Assembly (NCBI GenBank): GCA_021776775.1
Contig: JAJFFE010000200.1
Span: 1-41,495 of the forward strand
DNA from: Planctomycetota bacterium
GTDB taxonomy: Bacteria; Planctomycetota; UBA8108; UBA1146; JAJFFE01
Length of the DNA: 41,495 nt
Reading direction: 5' to 3'
Program-made: the position numbers and the translations under genes
In this document: positions 28,362 to 36,607 of the stretch, piece after piece
Layout: each line of letters opens with the position of its first letter
Position numbering within the stretch: position 1 is the first letter of the stretch
The notes under the pieces: generated by a model
The model's database searches: none
The model's input: the letters and a program-made list of their open reading frames with translations, nothing else
Told to the model about the DNA's origin: nothing

Positions 28362-28999
28362 AAAAAACCGTTCACGACCTCCCGGACCAGCATCCAGTCG
28401 GAAAGGGCCATCCGGTAGAGCTCGACGGGATCGCGTCCGCAAAGTTTGGCGGCCAGGTGCGCGCGCTGCGTGTCGGGCGTCTGCGCGGTCGGCCGTCGGA
28501 TGTCGCCCAGCTGGGGGCGTCGCATCTTCACGGCGTCGATCAGCTCATCGGCCACTAGAAACGGCTCGGCGAGATCGACGGTGCGCGCGCCGTCAGGGGA
28601 TACCTGGACCCTCTCGATGTTGGATTCCTGTCCCTTTCCAGCGCGAACCGCCGGGGTTGGCTTGGCCCACTGCGTCAGCTTCGACTCGATATCCATCCAG
28701 TCCACGACGTCGAGCCGATCAGCTACTGCGCGAACGTTCGGATCGGTCAGGACCTGAAAAAACACGCCATGTCCGGCGGGGTTGATCCGAGCGCCTTCGT
28801 TGGCGCCAAGGATGAGCGGGTCCCGTTCCTCGGGCGGGGCCTCTTCTTCGGCTCGCACCAGATCCCCGAGGGTTGATCGGCGCAGCCCGATCCTTGTGAT
28901 GCGCGACCCGGCATCGGTGAGAATCGGTTTCGACAGCTCGTGAACCCAGTCCGGGTCCGCCTCGGCCACGGGGGCCGTCGGCTCTTGGGGGTTTTCCAT
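28334..28999 (-). CDS. Tail assembly chaperone, short form (221 aa)
   Basis: Begins MENPQEPTAPVAEADPDWVH and lies between tube and tape measure, where the tail chaperone gpE/Mu gp41 sits. Lys/Arg-rich helices and RVQVSPDGARTVDLAEPFLV are seen. Its end (EVVNGFFVRSGDSTS) overlaps a second frame in a way typical of frameshifted tail chaperones. The slippery sequence TTTTTTC (28367-28361) sits in the codon phase T-TTT-TTC. Role: binds the tape measure while the tube polymerises. Confidence 0.85.
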   Translation of the reverse strand: MENPQEPTAPVAEADPDWVHELSKPILTDAGSRITRIGLRRSTLGDLVRAEEEAPPEERDPLILGANEGARINPAGHGVFFQVLTDPNVRAVADRLDVVDWMDIESKLTQWAKPTPAVRAGKGQESNIERVQVSPDGARTVDLAEPFLVADELIDAVKMRRPQLGDIRRPTAQTPDTQRAHLAAKLCGRDPVELYRMALSDWMLVREVVNGFFVRSGDSTS

Positions 29000-29013
29000 G
29001 CCGCCGAGCCTAC

Positions 29014-29090
29014 TGGTAGCGGGGGCGGGATTCGAACCCGCGGCCTCCTGGATATGAGCCAGGCGAGCTACCGGACTGCTCTACCCCACG
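29014..29090 (-). tRNA. Initiator-like tRNA-Met (anticodon CAU)
   Basis: A complete 77-base cloverleaf with encoded CCA. Acceptor CGTGGGG pairs with CCCCGCT except at position 1:72 (C with U), the unpaired first pair of bacterial initiator tRNA. D stem GAGC/GCTC has A11:U24, another initiator mark. Anticodon stem CCTGG/CCAGG encloses CTCATAT with anticodon CAT at 29056-29054. T arm GCGGG-TTCGAAT-CCCGC is intact. Against initiator identity, only two of the three usual G:C pairs at the base of the anticodon stem are present (29:41 is U:A). An elongator Met or lysidine-modified Ile2 tRNA is the alternative. It lies between the tail tube and chaperone genes on the coding strand. Confidence 0.85.
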
Positions 29091-29106
29091 GTGATGGTTG
29101 CGCCTT

Positions 29107-29153
29107 CCCGGCCCAGCGAGCAGTCCCCCGTCGGGGTTCATCGCTGGGCCGGG
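29107..29153 (-). other. Long hairpin just upstream of the tRNA
   Basis: CCGGCCCAGCGA (29108-29119) pairs perfectly with TCGCTGGGCCGG (29141-29152), and 29107:29153 adds a 13th pair. The loop holds an inner CCCC/GGGG hairpin. The structure lies 17 bases upstream of the tRNA on the minus strand. It could be an RNase III-type processing site, an mRNA stabiliser for the tail tube transcript, or a separate small RNA. No ORF spans it convincingly. Confidence 0.6.
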
Positions 29154-29256
29154 GCTCCCGGGCAGGTACACGCCAGGGCCTTTCGAGGGGAGCACTTGCC
29201 GCGTCACCGCCTACGCCCCGTCGGGATCGGCATCACCGCAGCCGCCGACAATGAAA

Positions 29257-29288
29257 CCGCGCCCCCTGCCCGAAAGCAAGAGGCGCGG
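29257..29288 (-). terminator. Possible terminator after the tail tube gene
   Basis: On the minus strand CCGCGCC (29288-29282) pairs with GGCGCGG (29263-29257), followed by TTTCATT. It lies 36 bases after the tail tube stop. The U tract is short, so it may be a partial terminator that separates high sheath/tube expression from downstream tail genes. Confidence 0.45.
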
Positions 29289-29323
29289 CGAATGGATCCC
29301 CAAGGCAGCGGGGTCTCGGCAGG

Positions 29324-29692
29324 CTACACGATGTCGGCGGACAGTCCCTCGAACCGCAGCGGAATGGTTCCGTCGTCGGTGTTCGCGTTGGCGTCACCGG
29401 CCTGGACACCGCCGCGCATAACGAACGACTGGCCGCCAGGAAGGCGCAGGACAACGGTCGCGCCAGAAGCACCGACCACGGCATCGTAGTTGTCCAAAAG
29501 GGCCTTGTTTGCGATTGCGTTCCCCTCGACGTACGGGACCTGAGGCTCCTCGCGATGACCCGCGCTCCCGTCGGTGGCCAGGATCTGGGTTCGGCGCGAG
29601 GTTCCGCGGTGATAGCTCCAGGGGCTGTTCGCCTGGAGTTGGTACGAACGCCCGTCGATCGTCAGACGGGCAACGCCAGCAATGAGTCCCAT
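29324..29692 (-). CDS. Mu gpM-like tail tube protein (122 aa)
   Basis: MGLIAGVARLTIDGRSYQLQ is the typical opening of GpM-family tubes (IAG-x-A-x-x-x-x-DG). GNAIANKALLDNYDAVVGAS and VVLRLPGGQSFVMRGGVQAG fit the rest of the family. It forms the inner tube through which DNA passes. It follows the sheath gene after 12 bases, as in Mu. The long 5' gap of the next gene holds the tRNA. Confidence 0.88.
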   Translation of the reverse strand: MGLIAGVARLTIDGRSYQLQANSPWSYHRGTSRRTQILATDGSAGHREEPQVPYVEGNAIANKALLDNYDAVVGASGATVVLRLPGGQSFVMRGGVQAGDANANTDDGTIPLRFEGLSADIV

Positions 29693-29704
29693 AGCAGGCC
29701 CTCC

Positions 29705-31189
29705 CTAGAGTCGGAACTGGATGGCCGCACGGATCACGCGCAGCTGATTGACGAAGTCAGGCCCGACGATGATGTCGAGCACGTTCGGGTCGCTCGGGTT
29801 GATCTCGACGACGAGCCCCGCCTTGAAGGTGTCGCGGTCCTCGACCAGGCCCAGCGTCTCCATGTCGTCGAACCACGCGACCAGCTCGGCCCGCATGATC
29901 GAGGGCGTCATGATGTCTTGGCCGGGCGCAATCTTCGCCTCGTCGCTTGCGAGCTTGTGGCGCGGGAACTTAACCGCGAGCAGCGTGCGCAGGTTGAAGC
30001 GCAGAAAGAGCAGCGTCAGGAGCACGTTCACGTCGGTGAATGCGGTGTCATTCGCACCGGCCGAGTTGACCTGATACGAGGTCTGCAGACGCTCGATCTG
30101 AACAACGTTTCCCGGCCCGACCTTCAGCGTGCCCACGCCCGAGTTGAGAAGCGTGTTCCGTTCCCCGTCGTTGAACTGGTCCGCCAGGGCCGGCGCACGG
30201 ATGCCCGCAACCTGCAGCGTCTGGAATGGACGCGCGGGATCGATCGCGCCCTGCAGGCCGACCACACCCACGACCGCCGCGGCGATCTCGTATTCGGGCG
30301 TCTCTGAACCGCGCAGAGAGACCGGGGATACGTGCTTGTCGTTCCGTCCGGCTCCCGAGTCCTTCGAGTCGAACTGGGTCTGGTACGTGTTGACGTCGGC
30401 TCGATCAGCACCGAAGAACCCGACCCCATCCTTCTGGACGAGCGGGCCGAACTTGGTCACGAGATGAGCTTCGAGCAGTGCTAGCGACGTGTCGGTCGAG
30501 TCGCCCCACCCGATTAGGTCGTACTGCTCTTCCTCGACTGCGGTCAGTGCGGAGGCCCAGGCAGGCTCACCGGCCCCGGCCGTGGTGTCCGCAACCGTGG
30601 CGCTCGACACGCCGGCCGGAAGCTCCTCGTCCTCGTTCAGGTTTACGGAAACCTTGATCTGGTTCCCATAGGTCCCGGTCCCCCTGGCCGTGAAGATCAC
30701 GTCCGCCGCGGCCCCGGTGATCGCTATCGGGAGGTTCGTGACGTTGCCGATCGCGGTCCGGATGTTGCCGGCGATGGCAGAGGCTGCGTCACCGCTCGCG
30801 ACTGCGATCGAGATACGGCGCCCAGCGACGTAGACGACGACCGCACCGGACTCGGTAGCGGTGCCAGCAATCGTCAGCGTCTTTACCATCGCGGTTCCCG
30901 CGGGGTCCGCCATCGCGACGCCCTTCACCGTGGTGAAGGTGTTGTTTTCGAACAGCGCCTCGAACATGCCCGCGCCTTGCGAGCCTTCTCCAAAGAGCGT
31001 GCGAGCCTGACCGAACGACGTGATGGTCGTCGGCGTGTCCGCCACGATAGTTCCCGCCGCGATCTTCTGGGCGACGACCAAAAGCGTGTACGCCTTCGTT
31101 GCGATCGACTGCTGCGCGAACCGAGGGTCGACCTCGATAGCAACGGTCGGCGTCCGAAGACCCGTCGGGATTGACAGGAAGGTGACCAT
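29705..31189 (-). CDS. Mu gpL-like tail sheath protein (494 aa)
   Basis: Begins MVTFLSIPTGLRTPTVAIEV. AYTLLVVAQKIAAGTIVADT and SFGQARTLFGEGSQGAGMFE match the COG4386 sheath family, and the end is DIIVGPDFVNQLRVIRAAIQ. It forms the contractile outer cylinder. It is the largest tail gene apart from the adhesin, and its position before the tube gene is conserved in Mu-type tails. Confidence 0.92.
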   Translation of the reverse strand: MVTFLSIPTGLRTPTVAIEVDPRFAQQSIATKAYTLLVVAQKIAAGTIVADTPTTITSFGQARTLFGEGSQGAGMFEALFENNTFTTVKGVAMADPAGTAMVKTLTIAGTATESGAVVVYVAGRRISIAVASGDAASAIAGNIRTAIGNVTNLPIAITGAAADVIFTARGTGTYGNQIKVSVNLNEDEELPAGVSSATVADTTAGAGEPAWASALTAVEEEQYDLIGWGDSTDTSLALLEAHLVTKFGPLVQKDGVGFFGADRADVNTYQTQFDSKDSGAGRNDKHVSPVSLRGSETPEYEIAAAVVGVVGLQGAIDPARPFQTLQVAGIRAPALADQFNDGERNTLLNSGVGTLKVGPGNVVQIERLQTSYQVNSAGANDTAFTDVNVLLTLLFLRFNLRTLLAVKFPRHKLASDEAKIAPGQDIMTPSIMRAELVAWFDDMETLGLVEDRDTFKAGLVVEINPSDPNVLDIIVGPDFVNQLRVIRAAIQFRL

Positions 31190-31200
31190 GATTCAGCTCG

Positions 31201-31761
31201 CTAAGGGGTTGGCGTTTGGACGTGGATCGTGTCTTCGGCGTCGACGGCGTCGCCTCCAGCAAGGTCCCAGTCGACGTCGGCGGTCTCGAACTCGAAGAGC
31301 GGAACCGAGGGGTCGGTCGGCTCGAACTCGAACACTGCGTCGAAAGAGAGATCAAGCGCCCCGGTCGGCTTGTGCTGGCCTTCGAAGATCAGCGGGCCGC
31401 GGACCTCACGCGGTTCGATGGAACGCAGGTTCCCCAACCCGGCGGACGCTCCACCCAGCTGGCAATCTGAAAACAGGGCATCGAATACGAGCTCTAGCAG
31501 GTCGTCCAGGACGTCGTCCAGGTCGGCGGTCTGCTGCGCCATGACGCGCACGTTGAACGTAGCGGTGCGCGCATACTTCGGCGTGCTGTGCGAGACAGTC
31601 TCGATGCGCTCGCCGTCGTCCGAATAGACGATCAGGGCGGGCAGTTCGTGGTTCTGGATGCTCGGACGGTTCGAGTAGACGCGCGTCCCGACCGTGGGGA
31701 TGCTCGCAGCCTTGAGGATGTCCACGACTCGCTCGCGGATCCGCCGTCGGGTCGAGACCAC
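31201..31761 (-). CDS. Tail terminator/completion protein (186 aa)
   Basis: GTG 31761 follows the head-tail joining gene by 2 bases. RRRIRERVVDILKAASIPTV opens a domain resembling gpU/gp37-type tail terminators (R-x-x-I-x-x-x-x-x-L). The segments VYSNRPSIQNHELPALIVYS and LDLSFDAVFEFEPTDPSVPL match this class. Role: caps the tail end and joins it to the head. The last 30 residues are acidic and variable. Confidence 0.7.
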   Translation of the reverse strand: MVSTRRRIRERVVDILKAASIPTVGTRVYSNRPSIQNHELPALIVYSDDGERIETVSHSTPKYARTATFNVRVMAQQTADLDDVLDDLLELVFDALFSDCQLGGASAGLGNLRSIEPREVRGPLIFEGQHKPTGALDLSFDAVFEFEPTDPSVPLFEFETADVDWDLAGGDAVDAEDTIHVQTPTP

Positions 31762-31763
31762 GG

Positions 31764-32138
31764 CTAGCCGTCCTCTTCGTTCAGCTCAAGCATCACGACG
31801 CCGTCGCCGTCTGGGTGAACGCGCGAGACCTTGAAGGTGGAGCCACCCGGCAGCGAGGGGATGTCTGGAACGTCGACTTCGTCGGCTTTGAACGGGTCCC
31901 CGCCGACAGGCATGGCCGGCAGGTCCGCGAGCCGAACCCAGAGGCGGGCGCCGACGTCATCGACGACGGTCCCGATCTCCGGGTCGGTTGCGGTGTGGGC
32001 AGCAAGGAACTCGGCCTCGATATCGATCGAGCCCCCCGCGAAAGGTCGGTAGGTGACGAGCTCGCCGGCCGCCGACCGCGCAGCGAATACGCGCGTGGTC
32101 GTGGTCGCGACAGTGTCGGCGAGCTTGTCCCAGGACAT
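31764..32138 (-). CDS. Head-tail joining protein (124 aa)
   Basis: MSWDKLADTVATTTTRVFAA opens the protein, followed by beta strands (DVGARLWVRLADLPAMPVGG) and a C-terminal KVSRVHPDGDGVVMLELNE. The size and N-terminal helix/beta order resemble gpFII-like head-tail connectors. It lies between cement protein and terminator, the usual joining gene position. Family call tentative. Confidence 0.6.
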   Translation of the reverse strand: MSWDKLADTVATTTTRVFAARSAAGELVTYRPFAGGSIDIEAEFLAAHTATDPEIGTVVDDVGARLWVRLADLPAMPVGGDPFKADEVDVPDIPSLPGGSTFKVSRVHPDGDGVVMLELNEEDG

Positions 32139-32148
32139 GGTTCAGCCG

Positions 32149-32514
32149 TCAGGGGGTGACGACGTCTCCGTTGCCGGGGATCAGCGTGCACCGCACGAGC
32201 GGATCGCTATCCCCGGAGGGTTGCGAGCAGATCGCCGCAAGGATGCGGCCCGATGCGTCGGCCTCTTTCAGCAAGCCGTCCGCGGTGTCGAGGAAGAGTT
32301 GCTGGCCTTGCGTCGAGCCAGTACCTGCGCCCGTTGCCTTCGGTAGGCTGAACTCGCCGTAGCGCTCGCCGACGAATTCGGCAGTGGCGACGGCGTCGGC
32401 CAACGCAAGGACCACGAGGTCCCCGATTGCGTACAGCCGACCAGCTGTGACCCCGCCCGCGGGCGCGATCAGCTTCGGGATCTTGGTCCCGTCGTTGTGT
32501 GCGGCAGTTGCCAT
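32149..32514 (-). CDS. DUF2190-type capsid cement protein (121 aa)
   Basis: Beta-rich, with GRLYAIGDLVVLALADAVAT, GERYGEFSLPKATGAGTGST and QGQQLFLDTADGLLKEADAS. This pattern of GDLV, G-x-F-x-LPKA and a G-x-x-L-x-x-D turn matches the cement-protein family (DUF2190), which decorates the expanded capsid. It sits directly after the capsid gene. A gpD-type decoration protein is the alternative. Confidence 0.75.
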   Translation of the reverse strand: MATAAHNDGTKIPKLIAPAGGVTAGRLYAIGDLVVLALADAVATAEFVGERYGEFSLPKATGAGTGSTQGQQLFLDTADGLLKEADASGRILAAICSQPSGDSDPLVRCTLIPGNGDVVTP

Positions 32515-32562
32515 GGTTTCGGTTCCTTGGTTCAGGTCGTCGTGGGGTGAAAGGTCAGCGGA

Positions 32563-34758
32563 TCAGGTGGTGCCGTTGTTCCGCTGCAGCCCGCGGTAGT
32601 CGATGATCCGGGCACCGAGCGGCCACTCGATTCGCGTCTTCACGCCGAGGTAGTCGATCGATTCCGCGACCATAAACCGCGGGGTGGCCATCCCGTCGAG
32701 CGTTGCCAGCTCCAAGATGTCGACCTGATCCGGGCTGGTTGCCGTGAACCAGGTCGTAGCACCGTTCGCGATACCGGACGCCGAGAGGCGAGCTTCCACG
32801 ATCGGGGTCAGCGCTGTGCGCCCACCTGCCGCGAAGGGGTTGGCGTCCGAGATGTTGGCCGGCGTAAGCGAGGCCGTGATCTTGTCGGCCGTGGTTTCCA
32901 GCTCCGGCGGGACAACCAGGAAACGCGGGACCAGGTTCAAGAGCGGGCCCTGCTCCAGGACGTTCCCTGCGGAGTCCGTCTTGTCGATACCGCGCTGCTT
33001 GCCCATGTTCGAGCGATGCACGGACACGTCCGACTCGTCGACCAGAGCCGCGGTCCCCGAGTTGTTGTGATTCGCGTGGAACAGCGTGTTCCCGGTCTCG
33101 TTCATGGCGGGGTTTGACGTGATCTGATCCCAGAGCAGATCCGAAGCAAGGCGCTCAGCTGCCTGGCCCATCGACTGCGGGAGGCGCGAGAGCGCGTCCA
33201 GGTCGTCGTTCACGATCAGCTTCCGGGATAGCTCGATGATCCGAGCGAACTCCCGAACCGCGTAGTCCTGACGGACGTCCGCCAGGTATCCGTGCTCGAT
33301 CGGTCCGCCGTCGGAGTCGACTTCCAACAGGTCCGGTGCGCTCGAAAGACCGATCGTTGACAGGGCCTTGAAGTCCGTCGCCGTGCGCATCCGGGTGAGC
33401 GGAGCCCAGGAGCGCGGACGCTCTTGGAAGGCACGGCGTAGGAACTTGTTCTGGACATCCAGAACAATCGCCGCGAGTGCACTCGTGGTCTGCGGAGCAC
33501 CACGAGCGCCCACGTAGGACGGAACTCGAAGAGCAGCGTCGACGATGTCGATCTTCGCCATGCCTCGCGTCCGGACGTTCCGCGACTGCAACAGATCGAC
33601 GCAGAGGTCGACGAGCGAAGCGCGGGCGAAGTCACGCGAGCGTTCGTTGCCCTTCTCTTCCAGGGCAACAGAGAACGCATCTTTCGGGTTCGTGAAGGCG
33701 CGGGTTTGGTCGCACCGTGCGGCTAGGCCGATCGCCGCCGCTTGCTCGAAACCTTCGACTGCAAGTTCGCGCTGGCCGCTCGTCACGGCCGTATCGCTGG
33801 TCTCGGCTGCGTCGGCGTCGGCGGTCGCGTTCAAGAACGAGAGCGCAGCGCGTTCCGAAGTGTACCCCTCCTCGATCGCTTTCACGACGGCGGCATTGTC
33901 GGAGGCGAGCCCCGCGCGCGTGGCTAGACCGCCGATGTCGGCCATCCGTTTGCGCTCGGCGGTACGAACAGCCTTCTCGTCCATCGCCGGGGCTGCAGGA
34001 GCCGCGACGGGGACCGGGGTGGGCGGAGTTGCCGGCGGTGCGGAACGTTGTCCGTCAGCGGGCGCGGGCGTTTCGTTTCCGCCGCCCTGTGCCCCCTGCG
34101 GGGGAGTCTGCGGCGCCGGAGTCTCGTCTTTGGGCGGCATGGTGGTCTCGCTTCGAGTTTGGACGGTGCATGGGTATAGCGCGGGGGTGGGGCCGTCCTT
34201 CCCTCCCTCACTTCTGACGTGCGAGCCGTCGTCGGCACCGACGGCCACGGACGAAGCCTCGCGCGGCTCCCAATCCGTGGCCCGGATTCGACGGACGCCT
34301 GCGAGCTTGTCTTCGTCGGTCGTGATGTCCTCGGCCGCGTGGACCCGGAACCCGACCGAGATGTTCTGGAGAATGCCCTGCTGGATCTTCTCGCGCGTCT
34401 CGCGCGTGCCCTCGGTATCCGCCAGGCGGACCGTGGCAGTCCCGGCCAGAGCGCCATCGAGCATCTCGATTGCCGCGCGCTCGATAACACCGACGACCGA
34501 ATCGGTCGACTGGCAGTGATCGCGCAGGAACGGAGCTCGGCCGCTTCGGAAAGCGTCCATTCGGACGATCACGCCGTCGCCCCCCAGGGGCAGTTCTTCC
34601 AGGATGTCGTCCGAGAAGAAGCGGGGCATCCGAACCGTGGCGCCACGGCTCCAGACGATGTCGAACGTTCCGCGGTCCTTGTCGAACGAAGCGACTCGGG
34701 CTTGTAGCTGGAACTCGGGGAGCTGACGCGTCTCGACTGAGAAGGGCGGCATTGTCAC
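32563..34758 (-). CDS. Prohead protease fused to major capsid protein (731 aa)
   Basis: Residues 1-205 are an S78-type prohead protease: RAPFLRDHCQSTDSVVG carries the catalytic His81 and NISVGFRV the Ser134. A Pro/Ala-rich linker (about 207-265, starting METTMPPKDE-like) may be the scaffold/delta region. Residues ~345-731 are the capsid domain (FLRRAFQERPRSWAPLTRMR, ELSRKLIVNDDLDALSRLPQ, KTRIEWPLGARIIDYRGLQR). An internal ATG at 34140 (residue 207) could yield a separate scaffold-capsid product. Fused protease-capsids are known in some Mu-like phages. The protein must cleave itself from the capsid. Confidence 0.85.
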   Translation of the reverse strand: MTMPPFSVETRQLPEFQLQARVASFDKDRGTFDIVWSRGATVRMPRFFSDDILEELPLGGDGVIVRMDAFRSGRAPFLRDHCQSTDSVVGVIERAAIEMLDGALAGTATVRLADTEGTRETREKIQQGILQNISVGFRVHAAEDITTDEDKLAGVRRIRATDWEPREASSVAVGADDGSHVRSEGGKDGPTPALYPCTVQTRSETTMPPKDETPAPQTPPQGAQGGGNETPAPADGQRSAPPATPPTPVPVAAPAAPAMDEKAVRTAERKRMADIGGLATRAGLASDNAAVVKAIEEGYTSERAALSFLNATADADAAETSDTAVTSGQRELAVEGFEQAAAIGLAARCDQTRAFTNPKDAFSVALEEKGNERSRDFARASLVDLCVDLLQSRNVRTRGMAKIDIVDAALRVPSYVGARGAPQTTSALAAIVLDVQNKFLRRAFQERPRSWAPLTRMRTATDFKALSTIGLSSAPDLLEVDSDGGPIEHGYLADVRQDYAVREFARIIELSRKLIVNDDLDALSRLPQSMGQAAERLASDLLWDQITSNPAMNETGNTLFHANHNNSGTAALVDESDVSVHRSNMGKQRGIDKTDSAGNVLEQGPLLNLVPRFLVVPPELETTADKITASLTPANISDANPFAAGGRTALTPIVEARLSASGIANGATTWFTATSPDQVDILELATLDGMATPRFMVAESIDYLGVKTRIEWPLGARIIDYRGLQRNNGTT

Positions 34759-34776
34759 CGCGGCTTACTCGACCCC

Positions 34777-36375
34777 CTAGACCCGAGCAACCCCGACCCC
34801 GCGCCCATTCCGCGAGGAATCCTCCGGCTCTGAGTCGTCCGGATCCGAGTCCCCCTTCGAGCCGTCGTTGTCCTTCGGAGCCGAGCTCGGCGTGGAACTG
34901 GCCCCAGCGGCCCCCACTTTCCGGGGGTCCGAATCCAGAACGAGCTCCATCTCGTCTATCAGCTCGTTGTCCTTACGCATCTGCTCCAGGGCCCGGCGCG
35001 GGTTCAGTCCGCGCTTCCTGAGCTCGGCCGAGAGCGGCGAAAGACCCGATCGAATCGCGTCCTTCATCGCCGCGATCTCTCGGTCGGGCTCGATCATCGG
35101 CCGGACGGGGCAGGTCCACTCAACCGAGACGAGCTCGGGGAATATCTCGGGCTCACCCCTAGCGCTAGCGGCGAGAACGGCCGCGTTCACAAACCAGCGC
35201 CACAACGGGCCCGCGAAGTGCGGAATCAGCGTGTCGGTCTGCCAGGTCGAGAACTCGCCCCACGCCTCCATGAGGGCCAGGCGCGCGGAAGCGAAGTTCA
35301 CCTGCGAATAGTTGCCGCTCAGCTGCTCGAACGCGACACCGATCCCAGCCGCAGCCGACCGCAGCTCGGTGTCGACGAACTCGGAATAGCCCTCGACCTT
35401 CGGCGGGTCCGAAAACATGACCTCTTCGGTGTCGCCCAGAGGAACGATCGACGCCGGGGCTAGGCGCTGCTGCCCCTGGTCATCGGCCTGAAGCGTGTTC
35501 CCGCCCTTCGTGAAAGCTGCGAACAGAGCGGCGACCTGCTGCCTAGAGATCTGGGCATCACCGTAATCCCGCAAGTCCTTGGTCGGCCGAAGTGATGCGG
35601 TCGCAAGGATGCGGCCACGAGCCTGGTTCGCTCGGATCGACTCGAAGATGTGCGAGATCCCGTCGGCGGACACCAGGCGGGAGGTCAGCGAACCGAACAT
35701 GGATCCGGGATGCTCGTCGAACAGCCAGTAGCCAGACCGGTGGCCATTCGTGAAGCGGACACCCTGGATATCCCTCACCGTGCGCGATGCGGTGCGGTCG
35801 ACCTGGTGCTGAGACTCGTCGATGAAGTCGGGTTCCAGGAACTGCATCCGGAGCGGGACTCGCACCCCCGGGGATAGCCGTATCCGGCGCCGACGCATGA
35901 GCACTTCGCCGGCCGTCGCGGCAGTCCTCACGACCATTCTGGAGCCCGCGACGTAGTTCAGCCGCCCGTCCGCGTCGAACCCCGAGGGGTTGTCGTTCCG
36001 AGTGAAGTGATCGTCCCAGAGCACTCGGAGAGCCTCGGCCGACCTCTTGGCTCGATCGCTATCGTCGATCGCCGTGATTTCTGCGCTGAACCCCGCTCCG
36101 ACGGTGTGCCGCTCGATGGTTCGGATCCCCTTCCGGATCCACGAGACGTTGCGGTAAGCGTCGCGCGATCGGTCGCGCAGGATGCCCAGGTTCCCCTCGA
36201 CCTCTTGGTTCGGGTCGGTCGATGGGTGTCGCCATCCGTCGGTTAGGGCGCTCTTCTCGGCAGCTTCGTAGTGCCGCTTCAGCATATCCCGCGCCTGGAC
36301 CCGACGCAGACCGGCAGCGGGCGAGATAGCGGACACGGCCCGGTCGATCAAGCTGGGACGTCGTTGGTTCTTCAC
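34777..36375 (-). CDS. Portal protein, lambda GpB family (532 aa)
   Basis: The ATG at 36375 overlaps the gpW-like stop as ATGA. RDRSRDAYRNVSWIRKGIRT and IERHTVGAGFSAEITA match the RARxRxLxRNxxxAxxxxxxxxxxVVGxG segment of GpB-type portals. GIGVAFEQLSGNYSQVNFAS is another family mark. The C-terminus is Asp/Ser-rich and disordered. Role: dodecameric entry channel in the prohead. Confidence 0.9.
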   Translation of the reverse strand: MKNQRRPSLIDRAVSAISPAAGLRRVQARDMLKRHYEAAEKSALTDGWRHPSTDPNQEVEGNLGILRDRSRDAYRNVSWIRKGIRTIERHTVGAGFSAEITAIDDSDRAKRSAEALRVLWDDHFTRNDNPSGFDADGRLNYVAGSRMVVRTAATAGEVLMRRRRIRLSPGVRVPLRMQFLEPDFIDESQHQVDRTASRTVRDIQGVRFTNGHRSGYWLFDEHPGSMFGSLTSRLVSADGISHIFESIRANQARGRILATASLRPTKDLRDYGDAQISRQQVAALFAAFTKGGNTLQADDQGQQRLAPASIVPLGDTEEVMFSDPPKVEGYSEFVDTELRSAAAGIGVAFEQLSGNYSQVNFASARLALMEAWGEFSTWQTDTLIPHFAGPLWRWFVNAAVLAASARGEPEIFPELVSVEWTCPVRPMIEPDREIAAMKDAIRSGLSPLSAELRKRGLNPRRALEQMRKDNELIDEMELVLDSDPRKVGAAGASSTPSSAPKDNDGSKGDSDPDDSEPEDSSRNGRGVGVARV

Positions 36376-36599
36376 TCCGTTGTCCCCGTGTTCCCGTACT
36401 TGCGCGGGCTGGCCTGGAAGATCGTCCCTTTCGACGGGGGCAGGCCGAGAGCGGCCTCTATCTCGTCTCGAATGCTACGGAGCTCGGCGAGCGAGGCGAG
36501 CTTGATTACGCGACCGCTGGCCGTACGAACCATGCCGCCAGCGGCTCCGCTGGCGATCAGAGCCCTGATCTGGTCGAGGTCCGTCTGGGTGTATGCCAT
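36372..36599 (-). CDS. gpW-like head-tail joining protein (75 aa)
   Basis: MAYTQTDLDQIRALIASGAA followed by GMVRTASGRVIKLASLAELR and a helix matches gpW: a helix, a short beta hairpin (VRTASGRVI) and a second helix. In lambda, W is encoded between terminase A and portal B as here, and completes head-tail joining. It ends in an ATGA overlap with the portal gene. Confidence 0.85.
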   Translation of the reverse strand: MAYTQTDLDQIRALIASGAAGGMVRTASGRVIKLASLAELRSIRDEIEAALGLPPSKGTIFQASPRKYGNTGTTE

Positions 36600-36607
36600 C
36601 CGCCGCC

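Noticed and set aside
28170..28442. Independent 90-aa gene overlapping the chaperone
   Set aside because: Its first 25 residues are Arg/Pro-rich shadow and it lacks a ribosome site; the TTTTTTC phase shows it is the frameshift extension.
33545..34519. 324-aa plus-strand frame opposite the protease-capsid gene
   Set aside because: Low-complexity Ala/Ser/Arg composition and no ribosome site; it mirrors codons of the real gene.
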